In this document: positions 24,612 through 32,214 of the stretch, piece by piece
Position numbering within the stretch: the stretch's first letter is position 1
How the letters are laid out: every line of letters begins with the position of its first letter
NCBI GenBank assembly: GCA_001593855.1
Contig: LUCC01000003.1
Location: 1-33,681, forward strand
DNA length: 33,681 bases
Direction of reading: 5' to 3'
Source: Candidatus Hecatellales archaeon B24
GTDB taxonomy: Archaea > Thermoproteota > Bathyarchaeia > Hecatellales > Hecatellaceae
Notes under the pieces: model-generated
What the model was told of the DNA's origin: nothing
The model's input: only the letters and a program-made list of their open reading frames with translations
Databases searched by the model: none
Position numbers and translations under genes: made by a program

Positions 24612-25703
24612 ATGACCATTTACAGCGGGGAAACCAGGATTTTAAGCCTTTCAGAGCTTCAGGCCCTAATAGAATCAGAGTTCCCCGTTGAATCAGTGGT
24701 CTACGAGTTCGGCTTACCCTACTTCCTAGTTAGGCTTCCACCCCAACACAAAGAAAACTTTGAGAGGCTTGTATCCAAGCTTAAACCTTACGGGTTTATC
24801 CCTGTTCTGAGGAGAGGAGTGCTGGGTGAAACCATTATAAGAATCCTGTCGAAGCCCGCTCCATCCAAGAAGCCCAGCAGAACCCCGCTGATTCTTTTCT
24901 TAGTAACCTGTGTAACCATTTTCATAAGCGGATACTTCAATTCAACCGTCTGGAACCTTCTCTTCCAGGAGAGTATTTTCCTCCATGCAGCCTTTTTCAC
25001 CATAGGACTTCTCGCCATCGTCGGGCTTCATGAACTCGGCCATAAGACGGCTGCGGCTCTCAGAGGTATTGAGTCCACATCCCCCTACTTCATTCCAGGT
25101 CCACCCTTCCCCATAGGCTTCGGAACTCTAGGCGCCGTAATCATGCAGAAGGAGCCTCCAACCAACAGAGACCAGCTTTTCGACCTGGGATTCAGCGGCC
25201 CCATAACAGGCTTCATAGTCACCTTAATCGTGGCCGCTGTCTCGCTGGGAATGGCTAAAGCCGTCAGCCCTTCCATCCTAGCCCAGCTTGAAGCCCAAGG
25301 CGTTCAAATGATAAATCTTCCATCGTCGCTGGCGTGGGAGCTGCTTGCGGGAGCTATAATACCTGAGGTTAAAGGCAAGATTATGCTTACTCCGCCCTTA
25401 GGGCTCGCAGCCTGGATAGGCTTCATCGTTACCTATTTAAACCTGCTTCCAGCATGGCAACTGGACGGTGGCCACATAGCCAGGGCCATGTTCGGGGAGA
25501 GAGGACACCTAATCGCCTCCTTCATAGGGGTAATCATAGCCTTCGTCACAGGCTTCTGGTTCTTCGGCTTGATAATCCTCTTCTTCATGGGCAGAAAACA
25601 CATGGGCCCCCTAGACGACATTACACCTCTTTCAAAAAGCAGGAAGGCTTTAGGCGCCTCAGCCTACCTGATTCTAGCCTTAAGCGCCGTAATCCTGTGG
25701 TAG
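24612..25703 (+). CDS. Site-2 protease family (M50) membrane metalloprotease
   Basis: 363 residues. Intramembrane zinc protease. An N-terminal soluble domain of about 90 residues (ending at KPSRTP) precedes six to eight membrane helices. The zinc motif is HELGH (His140, Glu141, His144) and the third ligand is Asp285 in LDGGH. The segment FIPGPPFPIGFGTLGAVIMQ is typical of the archaeal/cyanobacterial EGY-like branch. Targets are unknown; relatives cut membrane-anchored regulators. ATG start. Its stop is one base from the stop of the convergent LarA-like gene. Confidence 0.93.
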   Translation: MTIYSGETRILSLSELQALIESEFPVESVVYEFGLPYFLVRLPPQHKENFERLVSKLKPYGFIPVLRRGVLGETIIRILSKPAPSKKPSRTPLILFLVTCVTIFISGYFNSTVWNLLFQESIFLHAAFFTIGLLAIVGLHELGHKTAAALRGIESTSPYFIPGPPFPIGFGTLGAVIMQKEPPTNRDQLFDLGFSGPITGFIVTLIVAAVSLGMAKAVSPSILAQLEAQGVQMINLPSSLAWELLAGAIIPEVKGKIMLTPPLGLAAWIGFIVTYLNLLPAWQLDGGHIARAMFGERGHLIASFIGVIIAFVTGFWFFGLIILFFMGRKHMGPLDDITPLSKSRKALGASAYLILALSAVILW

Positions 25704-25704
25704 G

Positions 25705-26967
25705 CTAAACCTTAACTTTTAGAAGGGTTTTCAGGGCTGATGGTAGGGCTACCACGCTGCCTTTTCCTATGCCTCTCAAGGCAAGCCTCATGGCGTCGTC
25801 AAGGTTTCTGGCGGTTTTAAACCCTAAAAGCTCTGAGGCTATGGTTTCGGGGAGGCCTGAAACTAGGTAAACCCTAAACTTGGACTGAAGCCTTCTAAGC
25901 CTTAAAATCTTGTGGAAGCCTGGTTCAGAACGCTCCTTGAAGATTCTTTCAGCCTTCTCAGCGTTTTTCGCCTCGCTAAGCCACAGGAGGAAGTTGGAGC
26001 CCAGCCTTTCCCCCGAGCATTCGGCAGCCAGAACAATGCTTCCACCCTCCTCAACCAGGTCTATCACCCTTTCCAAGGCCTGCTGGGCGCCGTCGAAGGT
26101 TGAGTCGTAGGGTTTACCTCCAGGCGAGACCAATGCCACCCTGACCTTGCCTTCAAAGGTTGAGGAAAAATTCTCCTCGAAGAAGACTACGGCCGCCCCA
26201 AAGGTTTCCTCCGGTTTTCCTGCGAAAACCCTTAGGGGGGCTTCATCCCAGCCGTATACCACGTGTACAGCGTAGGTGACGCCAGCCATTCTGGCAGCCT
26301 CTAGAAGCTCGGAGTAGAGGGGATTCCCCTCAAGCCTTCCAGCCCTAGCCTCCAAGCTTCCGTAGAGCATGTAGTTTCGGCTTAAGGTGCGAAGGCTTCC
26401 GGCGGCTGAAAGCAGCGTCTGCCCAAGCCCGCTGTATCCAGCGTAGGGGTGAGGTGAAACCTTCCCGATTAAAACTTTAATTTCAGCTTCAACCACATCC
26501 TTTCTGAGGAAGACTTTAACCCTGCGGCTTGTTGAGCCTACTTCAGCGGTTTCTAGGCCTTCATCTCTAGGGTTGTGAACTCCAACCCTGCAGCCTTCAC
26601 AGGTTTCACCCAGCAGCTCTAAGGCTTCCTCCAGGTCGTAGGCTTCCCCTAAGCCTCTACCGAAGAGGAAAGCTGTTTTATCCCTTGAGACTCCTCCTGC
26701 CTCCAGTTCCTTCAGGATTTCAGCGGCTATGAGGCGGAGTGGCAGGGAGGAGGCGTATTCGTCTAGGAGGATTACAGCTCTCCCTCCAGCCTTAACCAGG
26801 CTGCTAAGCTTTAAACCGCTTAGAGGAGACTCGAAGGCTTTTGAAACCAGAGTTTCAGGGCTTGGAGGAGGGGAAAGCTCCCGGGGCTCTACAACTCCAA
26901 GATAGTTTTCAGCGGGAATATTGGCGCAGACCTCCGTCTCCCCGTAAGGTATCCAAACTTCAACCAT
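25705..26967 (-). CDS. LarA-family (DUF2088) protein without the pincer-cofactor residues
   Basis: 420 residues. Fold recognised by VGVHNPRDEGLETA (HDP-like), IGKVSPHPYAGYSG (His173 matching LarA His174) and EGNPLYSELLEAAR. Compared by eye with lactate racemase LarA, the pincer-binding Lys184 position is Gln183, the nickel ligand His200 is Tyr199, the DxTRxxP arginine motif is DEYASSLP, and the THRP histidine loop is FGRGLGEA. Nickel-pincer binding is therefore doubtful, so the reaction is not lactate racemisation; the function is unknown. Converges on the site-2 protease. ATG start. Confidence 0.85.
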   Translation of the reverse strand: MVEVWIPYGETEVCANIPAENYLGVVEPRELSPPPSPETLVSKAFESPLSGLKLSSLVKAGGRAVILLDEYASSLPLRLIAAEILKELEAGGVSRDKTAFLFGRGLGEAYDLEEALELLGETCEGCRVGVHNPRDEGLETAEVGSTSRRVKVFLRKDVVEAEIKVLIGKVSPHPYAGYSGLGQTLLSAAGSLRTLSRNYMLYGSLEARAGRLEGNPLYSELLEAARMAGVTYAVHVVYGWDEAPLRVFAGKPEETFGAAVVFFEENFSSTFEGKVRVALVSPGGKPYDSTFDGAQQALERVIDLVEEGGSIVLAAECSGERLGSNFLLWLSEAKNAEKAERIFKERSEPGFHKILRLRRLQSKFRVYLVSGLPETIASELLGFKTARNLDDAMRLALRGIGKGSVVALPSALKTLLKVKV

Positions 26968-27088
26968 GACCTAACCCTTCACCATCAGGCCAGCTGCCGA
27001 GTGCCCGCCTTCAAGGAAATCCTAATGACTTCTATGGGCTTAATTTTTATAAAAGATTGCGTGCTGAGACGGGAGAAATCTTCTACGT

Positions 27089-27835
27089 CTAAAACCCTTT
27101 TTCGAGAAGCTCTTTAGGCTTTACTATGCCTTTATGGAGGACGGTGGCTACTAGGGCTCCTGCAGCTCCCAGCTCTGCCAGGTCTTCTAGGTCTCCCAAG
27201 CCTCTAACCCCGCCTCCTACGAGAACTTCGCCGTTGAAAGCTTTAACAATGCTTCCTGTAAGCTTCAGGTCTATTCCCCCTTCAACTCCAACCCTTGAAA
27301 GGTCTAGGACTATAAGCTCTTCAGCCCCCAGCCTGCCAAGCCTTCCAGCAGCCTCCCAAGGTTTCAAGCCTTCAAAATTACGGTTTAAACCTATAATTCT
27401 GCCTTCTGAAAGGTCTAAGCTTACAGCCACCTTACCAGGTCCGAAGCTTTCTAAGGCTTCTTTGGCAAGGTTTAGGCTTGGAAGGGTTTCCGTTCCGAAA
27501 ATGACTTTTGAAGCTCCGGCTTTAAAGACGGATTCTGCGTCCTTCAGCCTTCTGAAGCCTCCGTCAACCATTAGGCTTAGGCTTGTTACGCTGGAGATTT
27601 CGGCTAGAAGACTTAGGTTTGGAGGCGTCTTCCCGGTGATGGCGTCTAAGTCTGCCAGGTAGAGTTCCTTGAAGCCGTAAGCCGCCTCGAAGGCTTTGGA
27701 TAGGCTGACGGGGTCTGGAGCCGGGTGAAGCCACGACTTAACCGGCTGATACTCCTCTCTCCTTCCGGCTACAGCGTGAACTGCCAGGCCTCCCTTAACG
27801 TCCAGCACGGGGATAACCCGGAAAGGCTGCTTCAA
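27089..27835 (-). CDS. HisA/HisF-related TIM-barrel protein (TIGR00734-like)
   Basis: 248 residues. Beta-alpha barrel resembling the histidine-biosynthesis isomerase HisA: opening VIPVLDVKGGLAVHAVAG, LADLDAITG, SLMVDGGFRR, IFGTETL, SLDLSEGRI, LIVLDLSRVGVEGGIDL and VLVGGGVRGLGDL. The phosphate-binding glycines and the two catalytic-type Asp positions are kept. It resembles the hisA/F-related family known from methanogens and other archaea rather than true HisA, and no other his genes are nearby, so histidine synthesis is not supported. The start is TTG, overlapping the ThiI-like stop as TTGA, implying coupled translation. Confidence 0.85.
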   Translation of the reverse strand: MKQPFRVIPVLDVKGGLAVHAVAGRREEYQPVKSWLHPAPDPVSLSKAFEAAYGFKELYLADLDAITGKTPPNLSLLAEISSVTSLSLMVDGGFRRLKDAESVFKAGASKVIFGTETLPSLNLAKEALESFGPGKVAVSLDLSEGRIIGLNRNFEGLKPWEAAGRLGRLGAEELIVLDLSRVGVEGGIDLKLTGSIVKAFNGEVLVGGGVRGLGDLEDLAELGAAGALVATVLHKGIVKPKELLEKGF

Positions 27836-28461
27836 ATCTTTATTTTCCTCCCGGACAAGGCTTTCGAAACCATCTCCTCCACGGGCAGTTTAGCCTCCTC
27901 AGCCTTCACGGCTTCAAGCCTCACCTTGGTGGAAGGCTTGCTGGGCGCAGCCTTACAGGGCGACAAGGTTGAAATGGAAATCTGGTAGGTTCCGATTTTT
28001 CTAGCCAACTCTACGATTTCCTCCTTGTTCAGGCCGAGCAGAGGCCTTAAGACGGGTAGAAGCGAAGCCTGGTCTTCAACCTTCAGATTTGCCAGGGTTT
28101 GACTGGCAACTTGGCCTAGGTTGTCTCCCGTAACCAGGGCTTTAGCTCCTTCTTGGAGGGCAAGCCTCGATGAAACCCCCAGCATAATTCTCTTACATAG
28201 AAGGCAGGTGAGCTTTCTGCTGCAGGACGAAACTATCCTGTCTAGGTTTTCTCCGTGGGGGAGCACGTAGAGGCTTTGAAGCTTCACCAAGCCTTTAAGC
28301 TTCCTACAGAGAGCTTCAACCTTTAAGGCTTCGCCGGGGCTGGTGAAGGGAGCGCCGTCAAAGAAAACGGCTACAACCTCCACGCCTTTATGGCTTCCAG
28401 CCATGTAGGCTGCTACAGGAGAATCTATTCCGCCGGAGATTAACGCTAGAACCTTAGCCAC
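27832..28461 (-). CDS. ThiI-like PP-loop sulfurtransferase/adenylyltransferase without THUMP domain
   Basis: 209 residues from the GTG at 28461, chosen for its AAGGGGAG ribosome-binding site 8 bases upstream and the opening MAKVLALISGG. The ATP-pyrophosphatase loop is SGGIDSPVA (9-17). TGDNLGQVASQTLANL and PVLRPLLGLNKEEIVELARK match the C-terminal half of ThiI, which makes 4-thiouridine in tRNA. The N-terminal ferredoxin-like and THUMP domains are absent. Cys86-x-x-Cys89 matches the CxxC reported in methanogen ThiI, which binds an Fe-S cluster. Without THUMP, tRNA binding must differ or another molecule is thiolated. Its stop overlaps the HisA/F-related gene start. Confidence 0.86.
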   Translation of the reverse strand: MAKVLALISGGIDSPVAAYMAGSHKGVEVVAVFFDGAPFTSPGEALKVEALCRKLKGLVKLQSLYVLPHGENLDRIVSSCSRKLTCLLCKRIMLGVSSRLALQEGAKALVTGDNLGQVASQTLANLKVEDQASLLPVLRPLLGLNKEEIVELARKIGTYQISISTLSPCKAAPSKPSTKVRLEAVKAEEAKLPVEEMVSKALSGRKIKI

Positions 28462-28469
28462 AGGTCGAA

Positions 28470-28477
28470 CTCCCCTT
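28470..28477 (-). promoter_or_regulatory. Shine-Dalgarno deciding the ThiI-like start
   Basis: The reverse strand reads AAGGGGAG, 8 bases before the GTG at 28461. This supports the short product over an upstream TTG frame opening at 28494. Confidence 0.6.
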
Positions 28478-28527
28478 GCACAATAAAGAAACAATTCTGG
28501 AAGTTTAAGGATTTCCTCGAGGAAACC

Positions 28528-29130
28528 TTACGTTTCCGATAGGAGCCGTCCAACGGTTTTCCAGTCTTCAAACTGAAGGCTTTTCATGGGGGGCTTGTAG
28601 AGTGCTGAAGCCGGATGGAAAAGCGGAACTATGAGGATCCCGCCTAAAAGGCTTTGGGCTTTGAAGACTTTACCGTGAATCTTGGTTATGGGCTGAGGTT
28701 TAAGCCCGAAGAAGGAGAGAATTCTGGCGGTTGCATGGCTTCCAAGCGTGCATATCAGCCTGGGCTTCAGGAGGCTTAGCTGCCTTTCAAGGTAGGGTGC
28801 ACAGGCTTCCTCCTCTTCAGGTTTAGGATCCCGATTCTTCGGAGGCCTGCACTTAACTACATTGGTAATGTAAACCTGGCTTCGCTTCAGTCCTGCTAAG
28901 GCTAGAAGCTCGTTCAGGAATCTCCCCGCCGCACCAACGAAGGGTTTACCCTGCTGGTCCTCCCAGTAGCCTGGAGCTTCCCCCACGAGCATTATTTCCG
29001 CTGGGGCCGGGCCTTCACCCAGCACGGGCTTGGTTCTTCCCTTATGGAGGGAACACCTTCTGCATTTTTCTATTTCAGCCCTTAGCTTTTCCAGCTCTTC
29101 TTCCACGTCTCCCAAGGGTCTCCCCTTCAT
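28528..29130 (-). CDS. Family 4 uracil-DNA glycosylase with Fe-S cluster
   Basis: 200 residues. Removes uracil from DNA formed by cytosine deamination. Motifs: GEAPGYWEDQQGKPFVGAAG (50-69), TNVVKCRPPKNRDP (89-102), TLGSHATARI and HPASALY (172-178). The four iron-sulfur cysteines Cys23, Cys26, Cys94 and Cys110 are present, which marks the thermophile/archaeal family 4. ATG start at 29130, 8 bases after the stop of the upstream small gene. Confidence 0.95.
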   Translation of the reverse strand: MKGRPLGDVEEELEKLRAEIEKCRRCSLHKGRTKPVLGEGPAPAEIMLVGEAPGYWEDQQGKPFVGAAGRFLNELLALAGLKRSQVYITNVVKCRPPKNRDPKPEEEEACAPYLERQLSLLKPRLICTLGSHATARILSFFGLKPQPITKIHGKVFKAQSLLGGILIVPLFHPASALYKPPMKSLQFEDWKTVGRLLSET

Positions 29131-29138
29131 GGCGGAGA

Positions 29139-29453
29139 CTATTCTAGGAGAGGTTCAGCTTTGCCCTTTTTCTCGTTCCAGACCATGGGGTTTTCAGGTT
29201 TAGCAGCGTCCTCCTTCTCTCCTTCAATCATAAGGTAGCGTCGGCCGTCCTTTAGGGGGATTATGAAGAACTCTCTCCTCCGGCCCTCCTCGTCTACAAG
29301 GATTATTTTACGTTTCTTATCCGCCAGCTTCAAGGTTTTAGGGTCGAGATACTTGCACATCAGAAATTTTCCTCGGCTGTCCAAGGCCCTGACCTCAAGC
29401 TTTCCAGCCTTGCTCCGGGTTAAAACTTCAGGAGGAAACTCCAATTCAGCCAC
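29139..29453 (-). CDS. Uncharacterised small basic protein, 104 residues
   Basis: I do not recognise the family. The protein is charged and beta-rich in appearance (SRGKFLMCKYLDPKTLKLAD, then RKIILVDEEGRRREFFIIPL, then DGRRYLMIEGEK), with one cysteine and no membrane segment. The C-terminal third is polar. GTG start, weak ribosome-binding site. It precedes the uracil-DNA glycosylase gene by 8 bases on the same strand, so a role in DNA maintenance is possible but only by association. The divergent gap to the UROD-family gene is 74 bases. Confidence 0.7.
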   Translation of the reverse strand: MAELEFPPEVLTRSKAGKLEVRALDSRGKFLMCKYLDPKTLKLADKKRKIILVDEEGRRREFFIIPLKDGRRYLMIEGEKEDAAKPENPMVWNEKKGKAEPLLE

Positions 29454-29527
29454 CTAATTAAGGCTAGCCTAAACTTTAAGATTAGTCTTCCTTCAAAGAT
29501 ATTTTAAAGGACTGCATACGAGAATGA

Positions 29528-30595
29528 ATGGAAGGAACGTTGAACTCTTACGAGCGGGTTATGCTGGCACTGGAAGGTAAGTCTTTCCAGGCAGATAGAG
29601 CACCATATGTAAACCCTACCATAACAGCCACCTTAGAGTTTATGGAGGCTACGGGAGCCCGGTGGCCCGAAGCCCACCGCAACCCCGAGCTGATGGCTGA
29701 GCTGGCTTCAGCTGGCCCGAGGCTGGCAGGCTTAGACATGCTTACGGTTCCCTTCGACTTCATGGTGGAGGCTGAGGTTTTAGGAGCGCCCATAGACTTT
29801 ATGGAGGAGCCTGCCAGCAGGGGTGTAATGGTTTGGCCTATGGTGAAAACCTTCACGGTTAAGGAGCCCTCAGACGTTAAGCCCCCCCGAAACGTGGGGG
29901 AAGCGGGAAGAATACCGGTAATCACCAGGGCTATCAGGCTTTTAAAGAGCAAGTTTGAAGGGTTAACCCCTGTGAACGTGGTGATGAACGCTCCCTTCAC
30001 CTGCGTAGGCTACTACCTTGTGAACCCCGCTGAATTCATGAAGGCACTCATCACCGACCCTGAAAAAATCGGGGAAATCCTAGAGGCTTCCGTTGAAGCC
30101 TTCATCGGAATAGCTCAAGCCTACGAGGAGGCTGGAGCAGACGTAATCACCTTTCATGACATGGGGGCCAGCACCGCGGTGATAGCCCCCCAACACTTTA
30201 AAGCCTTCGCGGCACCCCACCTGAAAAGCCTTGCCAAAGCCGTGAAATGCAAGACCATTCTAAGCATCTGCGGTCCAAACCTGAAAATTATCAGGGAGAT
30301 GGTGGAGGTGGGAGCCGACGCCATAGCCTTAGACGAACGCACTTCCATCCTAGAAGCCAGAAAGCTTGCGGACGAGACTAAACGTGGATATCCTATAGCG
30401 GGCAACATCTCTCCCAGACTTCTAGCAGCCGGAAGCCTTGAGGAAATTTCAAATGCTGTCAGGAAAGCCATAAGCGAAGGCGTAGACCTAGTAGCTCCAG
30501 GATGCGACCTTCTCCTTCAAACTCCAACCCGGAACTTGAAGGCTGCTGGGGAAGCCGTGGAGAAATATGGCGGGAGAAGCCCTCCCTTCAGATGA
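29528..30595 (+). CDS. UROD-family protein, MtaA/CmuA methyltransferase type
   Basis: 355 residues, a uroporphyrinogen-decarboxylase-fold TIM barrel. It has the pattern of the corrinoid:coenzyme-M methyltransferase branch (MtaA, MtbA, CmuA): YERVMLALEGK at the N-terminus, MNAPFTCVGYY, SICGPNLKII and VAPGCDLLLQTPTRNLKA. Cys248 and Cys326 match the zinc-binding Cys pair of that branch, but the histidine of the H-x-C motif is Ser246. True heme-pathway UROD is unlikely. Substrate unknown; a methyl transfer to a thiol or demethylation are the main possibilities. ATG start. Converges with TBP, 17 bases apart. Confidence 0.82.
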   Translation: MEGTLNSYERVMLALEGKSFQADRAPYVNPTITATLEFMEATGARWPEAHRNPELMAELASAGPRLAGLDMLTVPFDFMVEAEVLGAPIDFMEEPASRGVMVWPMVKTFTVKEPSDVKPPRNVGEAGRIPVITRAIRLLKSKFEGLTPVNVVMNAPFTCVGYYLVNPAEFMKALITDPEKIGEILEASVEAFIGIAQAYEEAGADVITFHDMGASTAVIAPQHFKAFAAPHLKSLAKAVKCKTILSICGPNLKIIREMVEVGADAIALDERTSILEARKLADETKRGYPIAGNISPRLLAAGSLEEISNAVRKAISEGVDLVAPGCDLLLQTPTRNLKAAGEAVEKYGGRSPPFR

Positions 30596-30612
30596 AAACC
30601 TATATTTCCATT

Positions 30613-31485
30613 TTACGCCGTGGAAACCGAGGTTAAGCCTGTGGAAAGCCTTGCCAAAGCTTCAGCCAGCCCTTCCTTTGAATACTTAAGGTGGACGGCA
30701 ATCTCTTTTTTAGGCCTAACGTAGAAGCCTCTCCTGCACTTTTCAACCCTGCTGAGGGCTGATAGGGTTTCTAAGACCGGGGTTTCAAGCTTCTCTAGGT
30801 AGATGCCCAGGCCTGGGTAAGGGCAGCCATCGCAGTCGTAGTTGCAGAATTCGCATAGGCTGTAGGTGGCTTCCAGAAGCTTCAAGGCTTTCTCCTCGGA
30901 GCTTTCTTCCTCAACCTTTGAGGTTTTAATCTCTACCCTTCCTGTTTTGCTTTTAAGCGTGAAAAGCCTTCTTTCCAGCCTTCTAACGGCGGCCTCCACT
31001 TCAGCCCTGTTTCTAGCCCCTGTCAGCACGGCTTTCCCGTTGGAGAAGAGCAGGGCTACCGTTTTAGGGTTTTCCATCTGGTAGATTAAGCCTGGAAACT
31101 GTTCAGGCTCGTAGATGGTTCCCGTCAGGGTTTTAGCAGCCTTCTCAAGGTTTATGGTACGCTTGAAGTTTACGAGAGCTACCACGTTCTGGATTTTCAC
31201 TCTAGGCCTCTCTTTGAACTTGACTCCTTTCTCTCTAAGGCTTAAAACAAGCTTTTTAACGGCTGTTCGGGCCCCGTACTCAGAGCTTGAACCCGTGCAA
31301 ATCATTTTCCCCGTGCTGAAGATCAGGTTGGCTGTTTTAGGCCTTCCAAGCTTTACAACGACGCCTGGAAAACGGCTTCTAGGCCCTGAAACCGTTGGAA
31401 GAGCCTTCTTTACGGCTGAAAGGGAAAGCCTCTGCCTGAAATCCACGGAGGCTACCACATTGCAGATTTTTATTTCAGCCTTCAT
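30613..31485 (-). CDS. tbp: TATA-box-binding protein with extra C-terminal cysteine-cluster domain
   Basis: 290 residues. The first 180 or so are a normal TBP saddle with two direct repeats: RFPGVVVKLGRPKTANLIFS (38-57) with GKMICTG, and QFPGLIYQMENPKTVALLFS (129-148) with GKAVLTG, keeping the DNA-intercalating phenylalanines. Archaeal TBPs are typically 180-200 residues. Here about 105 extra residues follow, containing Cys211-x2-Cys214-x3-Cys218-x2-Cys221 (LCEFCNYDCDGCPYPGLG), another Cys250, and a basic patch around RRGFYVRPKK. The cluster could bind zinc or iron-sulfur. The gene is divergent from a V4R-domain gene over 228 bases. ATG start. Confidence 0.93.
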   Translation of the reverse strand: MKAEIKICNVVASVDFRQRLSLSAVKKALPTVSGPRSRFPGVVVKLGRPKTANLIFSTGKMICTGSSSEYGARTAVKKLVLSLREKGVKFKERPRVKIQNVVALVNFKRTINLEKAAKTLTGTIYEPEQFPGLIYQMENPKTVALLFSNGKAVLTGARNRAEVEAAVRRLERRLFTLKSKTGRVEIKTSKVEEESSEEKALKLLEATYSLCEFCNYDCDGCPYPGLGIYLEKLETPVLETLSALSRVEKCRRGFYVRPKKEIAVHLKYSKEGLAEALARLSTGLTSVSTA

Positions 31486-31713
31486 CAGACTGCACCTGAG
31501 GGCTTAGAGAGGGCCCAACCCGCTTCCGCCAACCTATTCTTTACCCTTCATCCCCCATAAGCTTATCTTTAACAGAGGCTTCAACGGCGGTTTACGAAAA
31601 AATAATATATTAACGTAACGCGAATAATATCTTTGAGAAGATTGTCGCAAAAGGTTAATTAAATGTCAGCCTCTTCAGGCTTCCCCGTTCCCCCTGGGAG
31701 GTAAAAACGGGTA
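31486..31713. other. Divergent intergenic region between tbp and the V4R gene
   Basis: 228 bases, the largest clean gap in the window. AT-rich from about 31590. AATAATAT occurs twice (31601-31608 and 31623-31630), with TATATTAA between them, giving candidate TATA elements for the plus-strand gene. A GGGAGGT ribosome-binding site lies at about 31696-31702, 11 bases before the ATG at 31714. No RNA gene seen. Confidence 0.4.
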
Positions 31714-32210
31714 ATGGCCAAGAAAAAACTTGAATTCGAGATTGACTTGTCTGAAGGTAGAGTTACCCTGGGGGTGAAGACTGTATCGTTCTTAACCTTG
31801 AAGATTTTAAAGCTATTCTCCTCGGGATGTGGGAGGTCTTCGGCTCAGGAGCCTACACCATCCTGCTTACAGCCGGGAAACATCTGGGGAAAAGGCTGGC
31901 TGTAAGCCTTAAAGAGAAAGGGTTTGAAAGTGATAGGGCTCTGGTAGAAGCCTTCGCAAGCTTCGTAACAGAGGCAGGATGGGGTAGAATAGTGGCTGAA
32001 AAAATGACTGAAAAGGGTTTAACCATTAAAGTTTACAATTTCGCCTTGTACAGGGAAGAAATAAGCGGGAGAAGAGACTGCGCCCTAATCAAGGGGATAA
32101 TTTCAGGCTTCTTTTCAGCCCTTTGGAAGAAGGTTTCCTGCTCCGAAATCCGGTGTGTACTGGACGGAGACGAATGCTGCGAGTTTAAAGTTGAGAGAGG
32201 AAACGTCTGA
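31714..32210 (+). pseudogene. V4R-domain protein, split by a one-base frameshift
   Basis: Frame one starts at ATG 31714 (MAKKKLEFEIDLSEGRVTLG) and loses sense at a run of five G (31770-31774). Frame three then continues as EDCIVLNLEDFKAILLGMWE and onward to a stop at 32210. Adding one G would give one 165-residue protein, reading TLGGEDCIVLN across the junction. The C-terminal part has the V4R (4-vinyl reductase-like) pattern: DCALIKGIISGFFSALW, then CSEIRC and GDECCEFKVER. V4R domains bind small hydrophobic ligands or metals in regulators and enzyme partners. A good GGGAGGT site supports the upstream ATG. Either a sequencing error in a homopolymer or a genuine break. Confidence 0.75.
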
Positions 32211-32214
32211 AAAC

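Noticed and set aside
27760-27988. Plus-strand frame across the HisA/F-ThiI junction
   Set aside because: Antisense to both recognised genes, no domain and no translation signal.
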